DNA from: Campylobacter sp. RM12651
Lineage (GTDB): Bacteria; Campylobacterota; Campylobacteria; Campylobacterales; Campylobacteraceae
Direction: 5' to 3'
Assembly: GCF_022369475.1 (NCBI RefSeq)
Contig: NZ_CP059601.1
Span: forward strand, 59,335-123,334
Length of the DNA stretch: 64,000 nucleotides
Shown: positions 9,700 to 17,776 of the stretch, in pieces
How positions within the stretch are numbered: position 1 is the stretch's first letter
Layout of the letters: every line of letters begins with the position of its first letter
The notes under the pieces: generated by a model
The model's database searches: none
The model's input: the letters and a program-made list of their open reading frames with translations, nothing else
What the model was told of the DNA's origin: nothing
Translations under genes and position numbers: made by a program

Positions 9700-10236
9700 A
9701 TGGCTGAAAACGTAACCGTTATCTTATTATTATCAATGGTTGTGTTGGGGATGCTTTTGTTCTTCACTGCTGACAAAATGAGGCATATTGGAGATGCAAT
9801 TGTGGTTGCTTTAATTTATGTTTGTATTGTGTTTTTTCTAACTTATGGTTTCGGTTTTTATAATACAATTGAAAGTAAAGTATGTTTTAATGTGCAAACT
9901 GATGAATTAAAACATTACCCTAATACTGATAAATTAGAACAATTAAGTATAAGTGACTTTATTGCAAAAAATGATTATAATTTATCAAGAATTAAAAATA
10001 TTACTTTAGATTTTGCTAAAAAAATAGCCTTAGATTTTGATTCTTTTAAAGATTATTATGAGATTAAAGACCAAAAAAACATAGATTTATTTAAAGACTA
10101 TTATTCTTTTTTACTAACTTCAATGAAGGAGGCAGAAGAAAGACCTAATAATATTAATGATTTTTACATTAAAGAATTTGGACTTATTAGAAAAGGATTT
10201 GATTTGAGAGTTTGTAATTTCAAAAAATCTCGTTGA
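9700..10236 (+). CDS. Membrane-anchored unknown protein
   Basis: The 178-aa protein has two hydrophobic helices (about 5-23 and 32-52), then a soluble charged domain of about 120 residues. This topology puts both ends on the same side of the inner membrane. The ATG at 9700 has no clear RBS of its own. A five-codon micro-ORF with a good RBS (GAGGTG, ATG at 9679, MNSV then stop) ends 6 nt before it, so translation may restart from that frame. Function unknown. Confidence 0.65.
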   Translation: MAENVTVILLLSMVVLGMLLFFTADKMRHIGDAIVVALIYVCIVFFLTYGFGFYNTIESKVCFNVQTDELKHYPNTDKLEQLSISDFIAKNDYNLSRIKNITLDFAKKIALDFDSFKDYYEIKDQKNIDLFKDYYSFLLTSMKEAEERPNNINDFYIKEFGLIRKGFDLRVCNFKKSR

Positions 10237-10299
10237 GGATTTTTTGAAACCTTATTTGAACCAAAACCTTAATTTGCATCATTTTTACAAAACAATATT

Positions 10300-10325
10300 A
10301 AACGCTTAAAAGATTTTTTATTCTT
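10300..10325 (+). promoter_or_regulatory. Array promoter element, copy 3
   Basis: AAACGCTTAAAAGATTTTTT then ATTCTT, 46 nt before the small ORF at 10346. Confidence 0.8.
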
Positions 10326-10345
10326 ATTAAAAAGAAAGGATAAAA

Positions 10346-10471
10346 ATGGACTATAAAGCTTTTTTAGATTTTATAAATAATGATAATAATGTTGATTTTT
10401 TGGTTAATAAAATAATTAATAATAAGCCACAAAATTATATTATTTCAAAATACAATTATATTTATTTTTAA
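10346..10471 (+). CDS. 41-aa small protein
   Basis: Reads MDYKAFLDFINNDNNVDFLV and continues to a stop at 10469. It is supported by an AAAGGA RBS, by the array element at the usual distance, and by a sequence that uses common codons throughout. The 17-bp hairpin at 10472-10514 begins right at its stop codon, which suggests a one-gene transcript. Function unknown. Confidence 0.55.
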   Translation: MDYKAFLDFINNDNNVDFLVNKIINNKPQNYIISKYNYIYF

Positions 10472-10514
10472 TATAATAAGCAATATTAAATTAATAATAA
10501 TATTACTTATTATA
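10472..10514 (+). terminator. AT-only hairpin with 17-nt arms
   Basis: Left arm 10472-10488 (TATAATAAGCAATATTA) and right arm 10498-10514 pair with one mismatch across a 9-nt loop. It could act as a terminator or extrude as a cruciform. Confidence 0.55.
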
Positions 10515-10599
10515 ATATTATTATTAAATATTAAAGGAATAAAATGGAAAAATAGGCAATAGGGATAAAATATGTATTCAAAGGCATATAAATACTTGT

Positions 10600-10851
10600 T
10601 TGTTTTTATTAAAAGAGATAAAGGGAAATTTTGTTAGTAATAAGTATAATATTACAGAAGATAAAGAGATGCAAAAAGATGCTTTAGAGCAATTTACATC
10701 TTTATTATTTAAATATTCGATTATAAAAGAGAAAAATCACACAGAGATTGAAAAATACTTATCGAATATAAATAAAGGAGAAGTATCTTTTGTTGATGGA
10801 TTAGAGACTATCAAATCTTACATTTTTGAAATGGTAAAAGATTTTAATTAG
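10600..10851 (+). CDS. 83-aa unknown protein, start uncertain, possibly decayed
   Basis: The frame is open from 10543, but the only early start is TTG at 10600, without a good RBS. The next in-frame ATG (10669) leaves only 60 residues. The residues from the ATG to the end look like real coding sequence (helical, EKYLSNINKGEVSFVDGLET). Two micro-ORFs with RBS-like sequences (10544, MEK; 10572, about 21 codons) lie just upstream in other frames. I suspect the original 5' end was lost by deletion or frameshift. Confidence 0.4.
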   Translation: MFLLKEIKGNFVSNKYNITEDKEMQKDALEQFTSLLFKYSIIKEKNHTEIEKYLSNINKGEVSFVDGLETIKSYIFEMVKDFN

Positions 10852-10905
10852 TTGTTTACCATTATCTATATTTTTGCTATAAAAATCATTGGATACTGAA
10901 AATAA

Positions 10906-10931
10906 AAACGCTTAAAAGATTTTTTATCTTT
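10906..10931 (+). promoter_or_regulatory. Array promoter element, copy 4
   Basis: AAACGCTTAAAAGATTTTTT then ATCTTT, 51 nt before the ATG at 10957. Confidence 0.8.
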
Positions 10932-10956
10932 ACTTTAAATCAATTAAGGAGATTAG

Positions 10957-11280
10957 ATGAAATTTTTACTAGAAGAAATGAGAGATGAAGCTGTTAGAAT
11001 TGAAAAAGTAGATGCTTTTGTTAAAGAATTAGCGGATGAATTGGAGTGTGATTTATTAAAAGAACTTGAAATAGGAGCTTGTTATTTTTCTAATGATGAT
11101 TATATTGAAAGTGATTTTACAGATAGAGGCGATTTTAATATAAATATGAAAGGTAATATTGTTTTAAGTATTGTAAATGAATTAGAGATACAAACAGAAG
11201 AAACTAATACAGAAAATATACAAATAGCTTTAAAGAAAATTGTTGAATATTTTCATATGAATTACAAATTTAATTTTTAA
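10957..11280 (+). CDS. Unknown small acidic protein
   Basis: The 107-aa protein has a strongly acidic, helical N-terminal half, then an acidic middle (SNDDYIESDFTDRGDFN). Small acidic proteins in establishment regions of mobile elements are sometimes DNA mimics with anti-restriction activity. That is a hypothesis only; no family match was recognised. RBS AAGGAG. It is the last gene before iteron origin 2. Confidence 0.65.
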   Translation: MKFLLEEMRDEAVRIEKVDAFVKELADELECDLLKELEIGACYFSNDDYIESDFTDRGDFNINMKGNIVLSIVNELEIQTEETNTENIQIALKKIVEYFHMNYKFNF

Positions 11281-11368
11281 CCTTACTTTTCGCTTTTATC
11301 AAATTTTAAATTCTTTTTATTATTTTTACACACCCTTTATTTATCGGTGTGGTCGGTTTTTACCAAGT

Positions 11369-11556
11369 ATTAAAAGGACTTTTTGGGAATATTAAAAGGA
11401 CTTTTTGGGAATATTAAAAGGACTTTTTGGGAATATTAAAAGGACTTTTTGGGAATATTAAAAGGACTTTTTGGGAATATTAAAAGGACTTTTTGGGAAT
11501 ATTAAAAGGACTTTTTGGGAATATTAAAAGGACTTTTTGGGAATATTAAAAGGACT
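11369..11556 (+). repeat. Eight perfect tandem 22-bp iterons plus a partial ninth
   Basis: Unit ATTAAAAGGACTTTTTGGGA followed by AT, repeated without spacers from 11369 to 11544; a 12-bp partial copy ends at 11556. This is the expected binding array for the initiator encoded just downstream. The sequence is unrelated to the origin 1 iterons. Confidence 0.95.
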
Positions 11557-11579
11557 AAGATATAATTAAGCCTTTTAAT
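11545..11579 (+). promoter_or_regulatory. Inverted half-iteron, likely operator of initiator 2
   Basis: ATTAAAAGG (11545-11553) and CCTTTTAAT (11571-11579) form an inverted repeat around TATAAT. An initiator dimer bound here would repress its own gene, as in other iteron plasmids. Confidence 0.6.
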
Positions 11580-11610
11580 ATTATAATGCTATAAAAATAA
11601 AGGCTTTTTA

Positions 11611-12726
11611 ATGTCTAAAGAATTAGTTAAATATCATAATGATTTTAATAAAGTAAAAATACCAAGTTTTACAGCTCAAGAACAAGATATTCTTATGGGA
11701 ATAATTTGTAAAATGAGAGATTTACGAGAGGATGAAGTTATTACATTTTATCCAAATGAATTAAGAAAATTTAGTGATAGAAATAATTCTAATAATGAAT
11801 TATTTGAGGTCATTAGTGTGTTGAGGAACAAATTTTTTAAAGCTGATTTTACAATAATAATTGATTATCCAAAAGAAAATTTAAGAGCATATGAAACAAT
11901 AAATTTATTTAGGCGTTTTACTATTTATGAAAATCAAATTACAAAACAATTAGAAAAAATAGAATTACAAATTGAGAGTAGATTTTCGTATCTATTAAAT
12001 GAACTAATAGGTAATTTTACAAGTTTTGAATTACCTGAATTTTTAGAGTTAAAAAGTAAATATTCTAAGAGCCTTTATAGAATTTTAAAGCAATATAGAA
12101 ATACGGGCAAATGTTTGATTTATAAAAATGATTGGCAAGATTTTTGCGATTTTATGAATATCCCAAAATCTTATTTACAAGCTGATATTGATAAAAAAGT
12201 TTTACAACCTGCTTTTTTGGAACTTGGAAGAGAAACTAATAAAGAGCCTATTTTTAAAAATCTAAGCTATAAAAAAATTAAAGACCCTAAAGGTCGTGGT
12301 AGGGGTGGAAAAGTAATAGGTATTGAATTTTATTTTACAGCACAACAAGAAGTAAAGCAAGAACAAAAACAAGAAACTACTACACAAAGCAACGAAAACA
12401 AAGTAAATAATATCATTAATGATTTAGCAAATAAAGCAAAAGATTTTAATAAACCAGCACAGAAAAAAGAACCACAAATGCTAGAGCAAAGGATAGGATT
12501 TGGTGGTAGGATAGTTACTGATTTAGATGCTTATGTAGATTTGCATTTTAAGTCTTTTAACGAAATATATAAAGCTGATGATACTTGCAAGATTAAAATA
12601 CTAAAACAAAATGATGATGGCACTATATCAATGACAGCACTTAACCAATATACAAATAAAAATTTTTATTTAAATTTTGAGAGTTTTGACAATTTTAAAA
12701 ATTGGTTTAATAAATATAAGCTTTAA
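11611..12726 (+). CDS. Plasmid replication initiator, Rep_3/RepB type (origin 2)
   Basis: The 371-aa protein has the first winged helix around FTAQEQDILMGIICKMRDLR and the second around FTSFELPEFLELKSKYSKSL, followed by YRILKQYRNTGKC. It ends with a Gln-rich linker (about 250-275) and an extra C-terminal domain of about 90 residues, a common feature of Campylobacter RepB-family initiators. The eight tandem iterons directly upstream fit it as their ligand. It lacks the array promoter and is probably self-regulated through the inverted half-iteron. Its presence beside origin 1 makes this a double replicon. Confidence 0.88.
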   Translation: MSKELVKYHNDFNKVKIPSFTAQEQDILMGIICKMRDLREDEVITFYPNELRKFSDRNNSNNELFEVISVLRNKFFKADFTIIIDYPKENLRAYETINLFRRFTIYENQITKQLEKIELQIESRFSYLLNELIGNFTSFELPEFLELKSKYSKSLYRILKQYRNTGKCLIYKNDWQDFCDFMNIPKSYLQADIDKKVLQPAFLELGRETNKEPIFKNLSYKKIKDPKGRGRGGKVIGIEFYFTAQQEVKQEQKQETTTQSNENKVNNIINDLANKAKDFNKPAQKKEPQMLEQRIGFGGRIVTDLDAYVDLHFKSFNEIYKADDTCKIKILKQNDDGTISMTALNQYTNKNFYLNFESFDNFKNWFNKYKL

Positions 12727-12739
12727 CACTTAAGTGATT

Positions 12740-12757
12740 GGGGCTAAAAAGCCCTTT
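12740..12757 (+). terminator. Terminator after initiator 2
   Basis: GGGCT, loop AAAA, AGCCC, followed by TTT. Confidence 0.65.
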
Positions 12758-12841
12758 CTCCATTACTTGAATTTTAATTTAATCTCAAAATTAATTTTAA
12801 AGAAATTAACCTGTGAGTAGTTTAAAGCTTAATTAAAAAAT

Positions 12842-12867
12842 AAACGCTTAAAAGTTTTTCCTATCTT
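12842..12867 (+). promoter_or_regulatory. Array promoter element, copy 5
   Basis: AAACGCTTAAAAGTTTTTCC then TATCTT, 51 nt before the ATG at 12893. Confidence 0.75.
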
Positions 12868-12892
12868 TTCATAAACAAAAGAAAGGTTAAGT

Positions 12893-14089
12893 ATGGAAAA
12901 TAAAATAATATTTGGAATTAGTAATTTTACAAAAGCAGAATTAATGAGGTTTTTTTCTCAAGAACATCGAAATATTTTATATTTTATTTTAGAAAAGGTA
13001 GTTAGTTTTAAAAGCTTTAAAGAGAATTTAATTGAAGATAAACACACACTTATTTTGGAACAATTTATAGAAAATTTTTCTAAAGTAGAGGCAAAGAAAA
13101 ATTATTTAAAAATTTTTAATACATTAGTGAATAGTTTTCAAGACCATAATGTTTTAAAAAATCTAAAAGGTGATTTGAGTATAGACTTATTGTTAGAATG
13201 GTTAAGTTTTATAGCTTATTTAAAAGAAAAACAATTTAGCTTTAAATATATTTCTACAATCTTAGAAGAAGATGAAAATAAATTATTTTTAAATAATATG
13301 AGAAGGTGGGAATACTTAGACCCTTTCAATTTAGATTTAAAAAACTTTAATTTAAAAGGGATTTTTATAAATAGATATGTGATTGAAAAAATAAAACATA
13401 TATATAAAAATAGTGAAAAGATTAATATATGTGATGATGATTTAATATCACTACTTAAATATGAGATGGAAGATTATTCTATTTTAGAATGTTTTAATTT
13501 TACTAGCAAACAAGAAAACATTATATTAGATGCCTTTTTGCATTCTAAACCTTTTTCCTTAGTAGATAAAAAAATAGGCAACTGTAACTTAATAAAAAAA
13601 CTTAATCTCAATATTGAACTAGTTTCACATTTTCACGAAATTTCTGATTTTTTTAATGAATTACAAATAAAAATAAACAATCTTAATGTCTGTAATTTCT
13701 TATGTTATACAGCTGATTTTATAAAATTTAATTGTCGTGAAAAAGGAGATATTCTATTAAAAAATAAAAAATTATTCTTAAAGTTTTTTACTAAAGAAAA
13801 ACTAAAGCGTATTTTTTTTGATGTAGGTTTTTGGTGTTTCAGTGAAGAGGATTTTGAAAAAAACATTTTATCTTTAATACTAGAGTATAGATTTGCAGAT
13901 TATTATAATATCCACTTATTCTTTGGTTTAGGAGTAAAACAAGAACTAATAGAAAAGCTAGTTGATAATTTGGTAAACAATAATCGTAGTACTAGTTTAT
14001 ACTATTTATCAAAAAACCAAATGGTTTCTTATATATTAAAATCTAAATACCCTTTGGTTTTTAATATGATTGAAGAATTATTGCTCTAA
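12893..14089 (+). CDS. Unknown 398-aa helical protein
   Basis: The protein is soluble, all-helical looking and rich in Phe, Asn and Lys. No nucleotide-binding or metal motif is visible. Its size and helical pattern resemble the 399-aa protein at 28567, and the two may be distant paralogues, though I could not align them with confidence by eye. RBS GAAAGG. A hairpin overlaps the stop codon. Confidence 0.7.
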   Translation: MENKIIFGISNFTKAELMRFFSQEHRNILYFILEKVVSFKSFKENLIEDKHTLILEQFIENFSKVEAKKNYLKIFNTLVNSFQDHNVLKNLKGDLSIDLLLEWLSFIAYLKEKQFSFKYISTILEEDENKLFLNNMRRWEYLDPFNLDLKNFNLKGIFINRYVIEKIKHIYKNSEKINICDDDLISLLKYEMEDYSILECFNFTSKQENIILDAFLHSKPFSLVDKKIGNCNLIKKLNLNIELVSHFHEISDFFNELQIKINNLNVCNFLCYTADFIKFNCREKGDILLKNKKLFLKFFTKEKLKRIFFDVGFWCFSEEDFEKNILSLILEYRFADYYNIHLFFGLGVKQELIEKLVDNLVNNNRSTSLYYLSKNQMVSYILKSKYPLVFNMIEELLL

Positions 14090-14107
14090 AAATACTCTTG
14101 GAGCAAT
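14080..14107 (+). terminator. Hairpin overlapping stop codon
   Basis: ATTGCTC (14080-14086) pairs with GAGCAAT (14101-14107). It has no T-run; the next array element starts 6 nt later. Confidence 0.5.
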
Positions 14108-14113
14108 AAAAAT

Positions 14114-14139
14114 AAACGCTTAAAAGATTTTTTTATATT
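14114..14139 (+). promoter_or_regulatory. Array promoter element, copy 6
   Basis: AAACGCTTAAAAGATTTTTT then TATATT, 52 nt before the ATG at 14166. Confidence 0.85.
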
Positions 14140-14165
14140 TATCCAAACTTTATTAAGGAGATAAA

Positions 14166-14807
14166 ATGAAAGAAAAGATTAATTTTTTAAAAAAACATCG
14201 AGTGCTAGATGCAAATTTTTTAGATGATTTAGTGGATTATGTTCATGGTTGTGAAACAACAAATGCAGAAGATATTGAAGATTGTATTGTTAGTTATGTT
14301 TGTGAAGATATAGAAAACATTGTTAAAGACAATGTTTTTAACGAAAATATTTGTGCAAAAATAAATAATGCAGGGATTTTACTTGACAAACAAAAATTAG
14401 TTAATTTAATTGATTTTTGTAAAAATCAATGTTCTAGTGAAGAAGATAGAAAAAATACATTTCTTGAAAATATTAAAGATTGGATAATAAAAATTGTAAA
14501 ACCTCATCTTTTTCAAAATGATTTTAAACAATTAAATAAATGTCTTGTGTATTTTACTGAATATGAGCCGATTTTTTGCGAAGAGGAAGAACAACAATAT
14601 ATTTTTAGCGTATTCTTAGATGATAGTTATGAAATTTACGATTATTATTTAGGTGAAAAAGAACTAGAATACATATTAAACAACTGTAAAAGCCTTGATG
14701 AAATAGATAAAACACTAAATAGTTTAGATATTCAGTGTTTTAATTATGAGAAGTTTGATAGTTTTTGTGCTTATGTTTTACAAAAACCAGTAAGAAAGGA
14801 GATTTAA
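14166..14807 (+). CDS. Unknown 213-aa acidic protein
   Basis: First gene of a five-gene run (14166-17250) with short gaps or overlaps. The protein is acidic and Cys-rich for this element (about ten Cys), without a clear zinc-ribbon spacing. No family is recognised. The membrane protein that follows starts 1 bp after its stop, so co-translation is likely. RBS AAGGAG. Confidence 0.7.
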   Translation: MKEKINFLKKHRVLDANFLDDLVDYVHGCETTNAEDIEDCIVSYVCEDIENIVKDNVFNENICAKINNAGILLDKQKLVNLIDFCKNQCSSEEDRKNTFLENIKDWIIKIVKPHLFQNDFKQLNKCLVYFTEYEPIFCEEEEQQYIFSVFLDDSYEIYDYYLGEKELEYILNNCKSLDEIDKTLNSLDIQCFNYEKFDSFCAYVLQKPVRKEI

Positions 14808-14808
14808 A

Positions 14809-15462
14809 ATGGGGATTATTGGAGATATAAAGCTAGTGTGGGAAAACGGTTTTTTCCTAAGCGTAATACTGTTTTTTATTTTTTCAATTATTGCTATCTT
14901 TTTTTTGGTTTTGGCAATATCTGATATTGCCAAAAGAAAAACAGATGGTATTTTTGCAAACATATGTATGTTTTTTCTTTTACTAATTTTATTTAGTCAT
15001 CTTAACATTAATATCAATGCAAATGGTATAAGAGAAGAAGCTTTAAAAAAACAAGAAGCGATAGAAGAGCAAAAAAGAGAAAATCATATAAATAAAATGT
15101 GCTTTATGCTTGACACAGGTGCAAAATCAGATTTTAAAAAAGATGATTTTGTAAAAAAAACAATGCGTGATTTAAGTGCTTATGGGAGTCGTATTTATTG
15201 GAATTTAACAAATATACAAAAAGATTATTATGAAAAAAATAAAACTTCAAATGGTTTTAGTGATAATAAAGATTTTTCTAAAATATACTCTATAGGCTAT
15301 CAAAACCTTTTAAAAATCAAAGAAGAAATAGATAATCGAAGGCTTTATTGCTTTAAAAATTATTGTAATGACATATATTACAACAAATCTGATGATGATA
15401 TTGAAGTTAAGTTGCAAGATTTTATAAAATTAAAATGTAATAAAGGAGATAAAAATGTTTAA
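14809..15462 (+). CDS. Membrane protein with cytoplasmic/periplasmic tail
   Basis: The 217-aa protein has two hydrophobic helices (about 14-38 and 47-66), then a charged soluble domain with a short coiled coil (LKKQEAIEEQKREN). RBS AAGGAG is inside the previous gene, and the next gene overlaps by 8 bp. This gives a tight operon of a soluble, a membrane and a soluble protein. The layout resembles the 9700 and 40143 proteins (helices first, soluble tail after), but no family is known to me. Confidence 0.7.
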   Translation: MGIIGDIKLVWENGFFLSVILFFIFSIIAIFFLVLAISDIAKRKTDGIFANICMFFLLLILFSHLNININANGIREEALKKQEAIEEQKRENHINKMCFMLDTGAKSDFKKDDFVKKTMRDLSAYGSRIYWNLTNIQKDYYEKNKTSNGFSDNKDFSKIYSIGYQNLLKIKEEIDNRRLYCFKNYCNDIYYNKSDDDIEVKLQDFIKLKCNKGDKNV

Positions 15463-16165
15463 CAAAGAAATTATGAAAGTTAAAAACTTTCCAAGCTTTA
15501 AAGATTTTGAAAACAAAATAGAAGAGACTATTGAGCTTTTAAAAAACACAAAACCTAGTGAATTTCTTAATATTTTAGAAAAACTAGATGATAAAAAAAT
15601 AAGTCAAATTTTTTGTGAAATCTTAGTTGATGATTATAATGATGAGTTTGATGACCCCTATGAAAAATATTACAGCTATGAAGATATTAAAAAATATTTT
15701 CATAGCCAAGATGAAAATTATCAAAATGAATATAAAGAAGAGTTTATTAACAGGCTAATTGAGTTTAAAATTTTTTCAAAAGATGAAAAACTAAGAATAA
15801 AACTATTTAACAAAGATAAACTTAAAGAGATTTTTAATCTTGAAACACAATTAACTAAGCTTTATAAAACTTATAGTTTTGAAGTGGGTTTATTTGAGAA
15901 TATGTTCAGTGAAGCTCGTAATAATTATTGCGAAATTGAAAATCCATATTTAAGATGGGCTTTAAATACTGATACTTTAACTATAGTTGTTCATAGTTGT
16001 GTTTTCCCATCTTTTATAATTGATATTAAAGAAATTGGTTTTAGAGCTTCTTTTAATAAAGTAGAACAAGATAAACAGTGTGAGTTAATGTTTGATATTT
16101 TAGAACAATTTAATCAGGCTCAAAACCACATAGAATTTGTATTTGAAAAGAAGTTAATAGAATGA
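15455..16165 (+). CDS. Unknown 236-aa protein
   Basis: It overlaps the membrane-protein gene by 8 bp and has RBS AAAGGAG. The protein is soluble and acidic in the middle (VDDYNDEFDDPYEKYYSYED), with a C-terminal region that looks like a mixed alpha/beta domain. The following 68-aa gene begins in its stop codon (ATGA). Function unknown. Confidence 0.7.
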   Translation: MFNKEIMKVKNFPSFKDFENKIEETIELLKNTKPSEFLNILEKLDDKKISQIFCEILVDDYNDEFDDPYEKYYSYEDIKKYFHSQDENYQNEYKEEFINRLIEFKIFSKDEKLRIKLFNKDKLKEIFNLETQLTKLYKTYSFEVGLFENMFSEARNNYCEIENPYLRWALNTDTLTIVVHSCVFPSFIIDIKEIGFRASFNKVEQDKQCELMFDILEQFNQAQNHIEFVFEKKLIE

Positions 16166-16368
16166 TTTTAGGTATTTTACTAATGTTTTTATGTTTTATT
16201 ATTTATTATTTATTATTTATGAAATATTTAATTATAAAAAAATATTTTGGAATAAATTTTATTGATTACATAATCCTTAATATAAGTCAGCAATCTTTTT
16301 TAATAGAAGAATGCGAATATAAAATAAATATTATTTTTTTAAAAAAACACAACTTAATTAAAGTATAA
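16162..16368 (+). CDS. Small single-helix membrane protein
   Basis: The 68-aa protein has one hydrophobic helix at about residues 2-20, followed by a basic patch and a second, weaker hydrophobic stretch. It overlaps the previous gene by 4 bp (ATGA), a typical translational coupling. Function unknown; the context suggests a partner of the 14809 membrane protein. Confidence 0.55.
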   Translation: MILGILLMFLCFIIYYLLFMKYLIIKKYFGINFIDYIILNISQQSFLIEECEYKINIIFLKKHNLIKV

Positions 16369-16389
16369 AAAAATTGAAAGGAATATATT

Positions 16390-17250
16390 ATGAAAATTAT
16401 AGATATTGATGAAACTTTATTAAAAATGGGAAAAACACTTGATTTTATGAAGCAAGTAACTTCAGAAATTAAAACAAATCAAACACTGATTTTACAAGTT
16501 CAAAATATTAATGAAGATACTAATAATTTTATTGAAAATGAAATAAAGAAAAGAGTTAAAATTTTTCCAAACATAATTAACGACATGCAAGAACAATTAG
16601 ACTACTTAAAAAGAGAAGCTAAAGACTTGCAAAATAAAGTAAATGCTAAAGAAATTGAAAACGCACAATTAATACCTAATCGTTTCTTAGATAGACCTAA
16701 TTCTTTTGTTGAAACAATTTTTTCAACACCTAAATATTATTTTAGATTAAACTTTGATGAAAGTAAAAATATTATAGGAACTCAACGATACCAAGTCGGT
16801 AAAACAACACTGTTTATAGAAACAATTGTAACACCTGTAAGCCCTTTTACAGAGTTTGATAAAAAAGTATTTTTAGCCTTACTTTATTTATTTAAAAATT
16901 ATATTAATGGAAAGTCACAAATAAAATACAAAGAACTCTTTCCAAACGATAGTCCTTATCGCAGACCACACCCTAGTAGAACATGCTCTCCTGACATAGA
17001 AACAAGTACGCAGGAAATAGTTAATTTATTAGACTTAGAGATTGATGAGGATATTCATAATAAAATAGCTAAGTCTATCAGCAAAATACGAGATACTACC
17101 ATAAAATTTTATGACAAAAACGATGAGGTTTGCAAATTAGATTTAATAAAGACAGGCTATGTTGGAGTGCATAATCATAACCCTAATGAATCTATTAGAG
17201 TTATGATGGAGCGTAGAGTGTATGACACTCTTATGGATAGCTTTATATAA
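16390..17250 (+). CDS. Unknown 286-aa protein, possible DNA-binding or initiator-like fold
   Basis: The N-terminal half contains a coiled coil (about 60-100). The C-terminal half includes FTEFDKKVFLALLYLFKN, a pattern like the first helix of plasmid initiator winged helices, and a His/Pro-rich patch (YRRPHPSRT). The resemblance to replication proteins is weak and rests on this one segment. It closes the 14166 operon, 21 bp after the previous stop, with RBS GAAAGG. A strong hairpin follows at 17276-17300. Confidence 0.6.
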   Translation: MKIIDIDETLLKMGKTLDFMKQVTSEIKTNQTLILQVQNINEDTNNFIENEIKKRVKIFPNIINDMQEQLDYLKREAKDLQNKVNAKEIENAQLIPNRFLDRPNSFVETIFSTPKYYFRLNFDESKNIIGTQRYQVGKTTLFIETIVTPVSPFTEFDKKVFLALLYLFKNYINGKSQIKYKELFPNDSPYRRPHPSRTCSPDIETSTQEIVNLLDLEIDEDIHNKIAKSISKIRDTTIKFYDKNDEVCKLDLIKTGYVGVHNHNPNESIRVMMERRVYDTLMDSFI

Positions 17251-17275
17251 GTGTGTTCTTCTAATAAGTAATTGC

Positions 17276-17300
17276 TCTCCTTTGAAATTAGCAAAGGAGA
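17276..17300 (+). terminator. Perfect 9-bp hairpin
   Basis: TCTCCTTTG and CAAAGGAGA with a 7-nt loop. The next array element starts 7 nt later. Confidence 0.6.
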
Positions 17301-17307
17301 ACCCAAA

Positions 17308-17333
17308 AAACGCTTAAAAGATTTTTTATATTT
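17308..17333 (+). promoter_or_regulatory. Array promoter element, copy 7
   Basis: AAACGCTTAAAAGATTTTTT then ATATTT. The ATG at the family's usual distance (50 nt) is that of the micro-ORF at 17358, not the gene at 17430. Confidence 0.8.
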
Positions 17334-17357
17334 CCTAAAAATTAATAAGGAGATAAT

Positions 17358-17378
17358 ATGAGTAGTTTGTTAATTTAG
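17358..17378 (+). other. Six-codon micro-ORF at the canonical start position
   Basis: AAGGAG, then ATG, then MSSLLI and stop. It sits where every other array element has its gene. The next real gene (17430) has its own RBS. It is either a leader peptide or the stump of a deleted gene. Confidence 0.45.
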
Positions 17379-17429
17379 ATTTTTAGATTTGAAATATAAA
17401 AAAAATAATTAAAAATAAGGAGAAGTAAA

Positions 17430-17759
17430 ATGTTTAATTTTTTAGAAAAAATATGGAGTTATGTAGATATAGGTGCAGGTGTTGTTTTTAGTATAATTGC
17501 TTTAAATTTTATTGCTTTTATATTTTTAATGTTTGCCAAAAAACAAAAATATAGTAAAGCTAAACTTACGGACGCTTTATTGGCACTTATTGTCTTTCTA
17601 GTGGTAACAGTGATGGTATTTAATCTTTTTGAAGATGAAAATATAAGAAGTGCGGTAGCAAATATATTTTTTGTTGTGCTAGAGCTGGTGGTTTTTATAC
17701 CAGTTGGAATGTTTTTAAATTTATTTAAAAAACAAAAAAAATTAAATAATAACGAGTGA
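17430..17759 (+). CDS. Small membrane protein, three predicted helices
   Basis: The 109-aa protein has hydrophobic segments at about 13-36, 46-66 and 75-99 and a basic tail (KKQKKLNNNE). RBS AAGGAG. About 70 bp of its 3' end are duplicated at 18226-18296. The next gene encodes another three-helix protein 17 bp downstream, so the pair may form a membrane complex. Holin-like or entry-exclusion-like roles would fit the size but have no direct support. Confidence 0.7.
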   Translation: MFNFLEKIWSYVDIGAGVVFSIIALNFIAFIFLMFAKKQKYSKAKLTDALLALIVFLVVTVMVFNLFEDENIRSAVANIFFVVLELVVFIPVGMFLNLFKKQKKLNNNE

Positions 17760-17776
17760 TGAAAGGAGAATAACTA

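Larger units (their letters stand above)
11281..11610. other. Replication origin region 2, no genes
   Basis: The region holds tandem iterons (11369-11556), an inverted half-iteron next to a TATAAT-like box, and A/T-rich sequence with a short GC-richer patch (GGTGTGGTCGG at 11346-11356). The initiator gene starts at 11611. No gene is visible. Confidence 0.8.

Noticed and set aside
10600..10851. Confident annotation of the TTG-started 83-aa frame
   Set aside because: No good RBS or ATG at the proposed start and several micro-ORFs upstream; kept as a low-confidence, possibly decayed gene.
11369..11556. CRISPR-like regular repeats
   Set aside because: The 22-bp units abut without unique spacers, lie next to an initiator gene and fit iterons. 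No cas gene is present.
16390..17250. Third plasmid replication initiator
   Set aside because: Only one helix-like segment resembles initiators, no iterons lie nearby, and the gene is the last in an operon of unknown genes.
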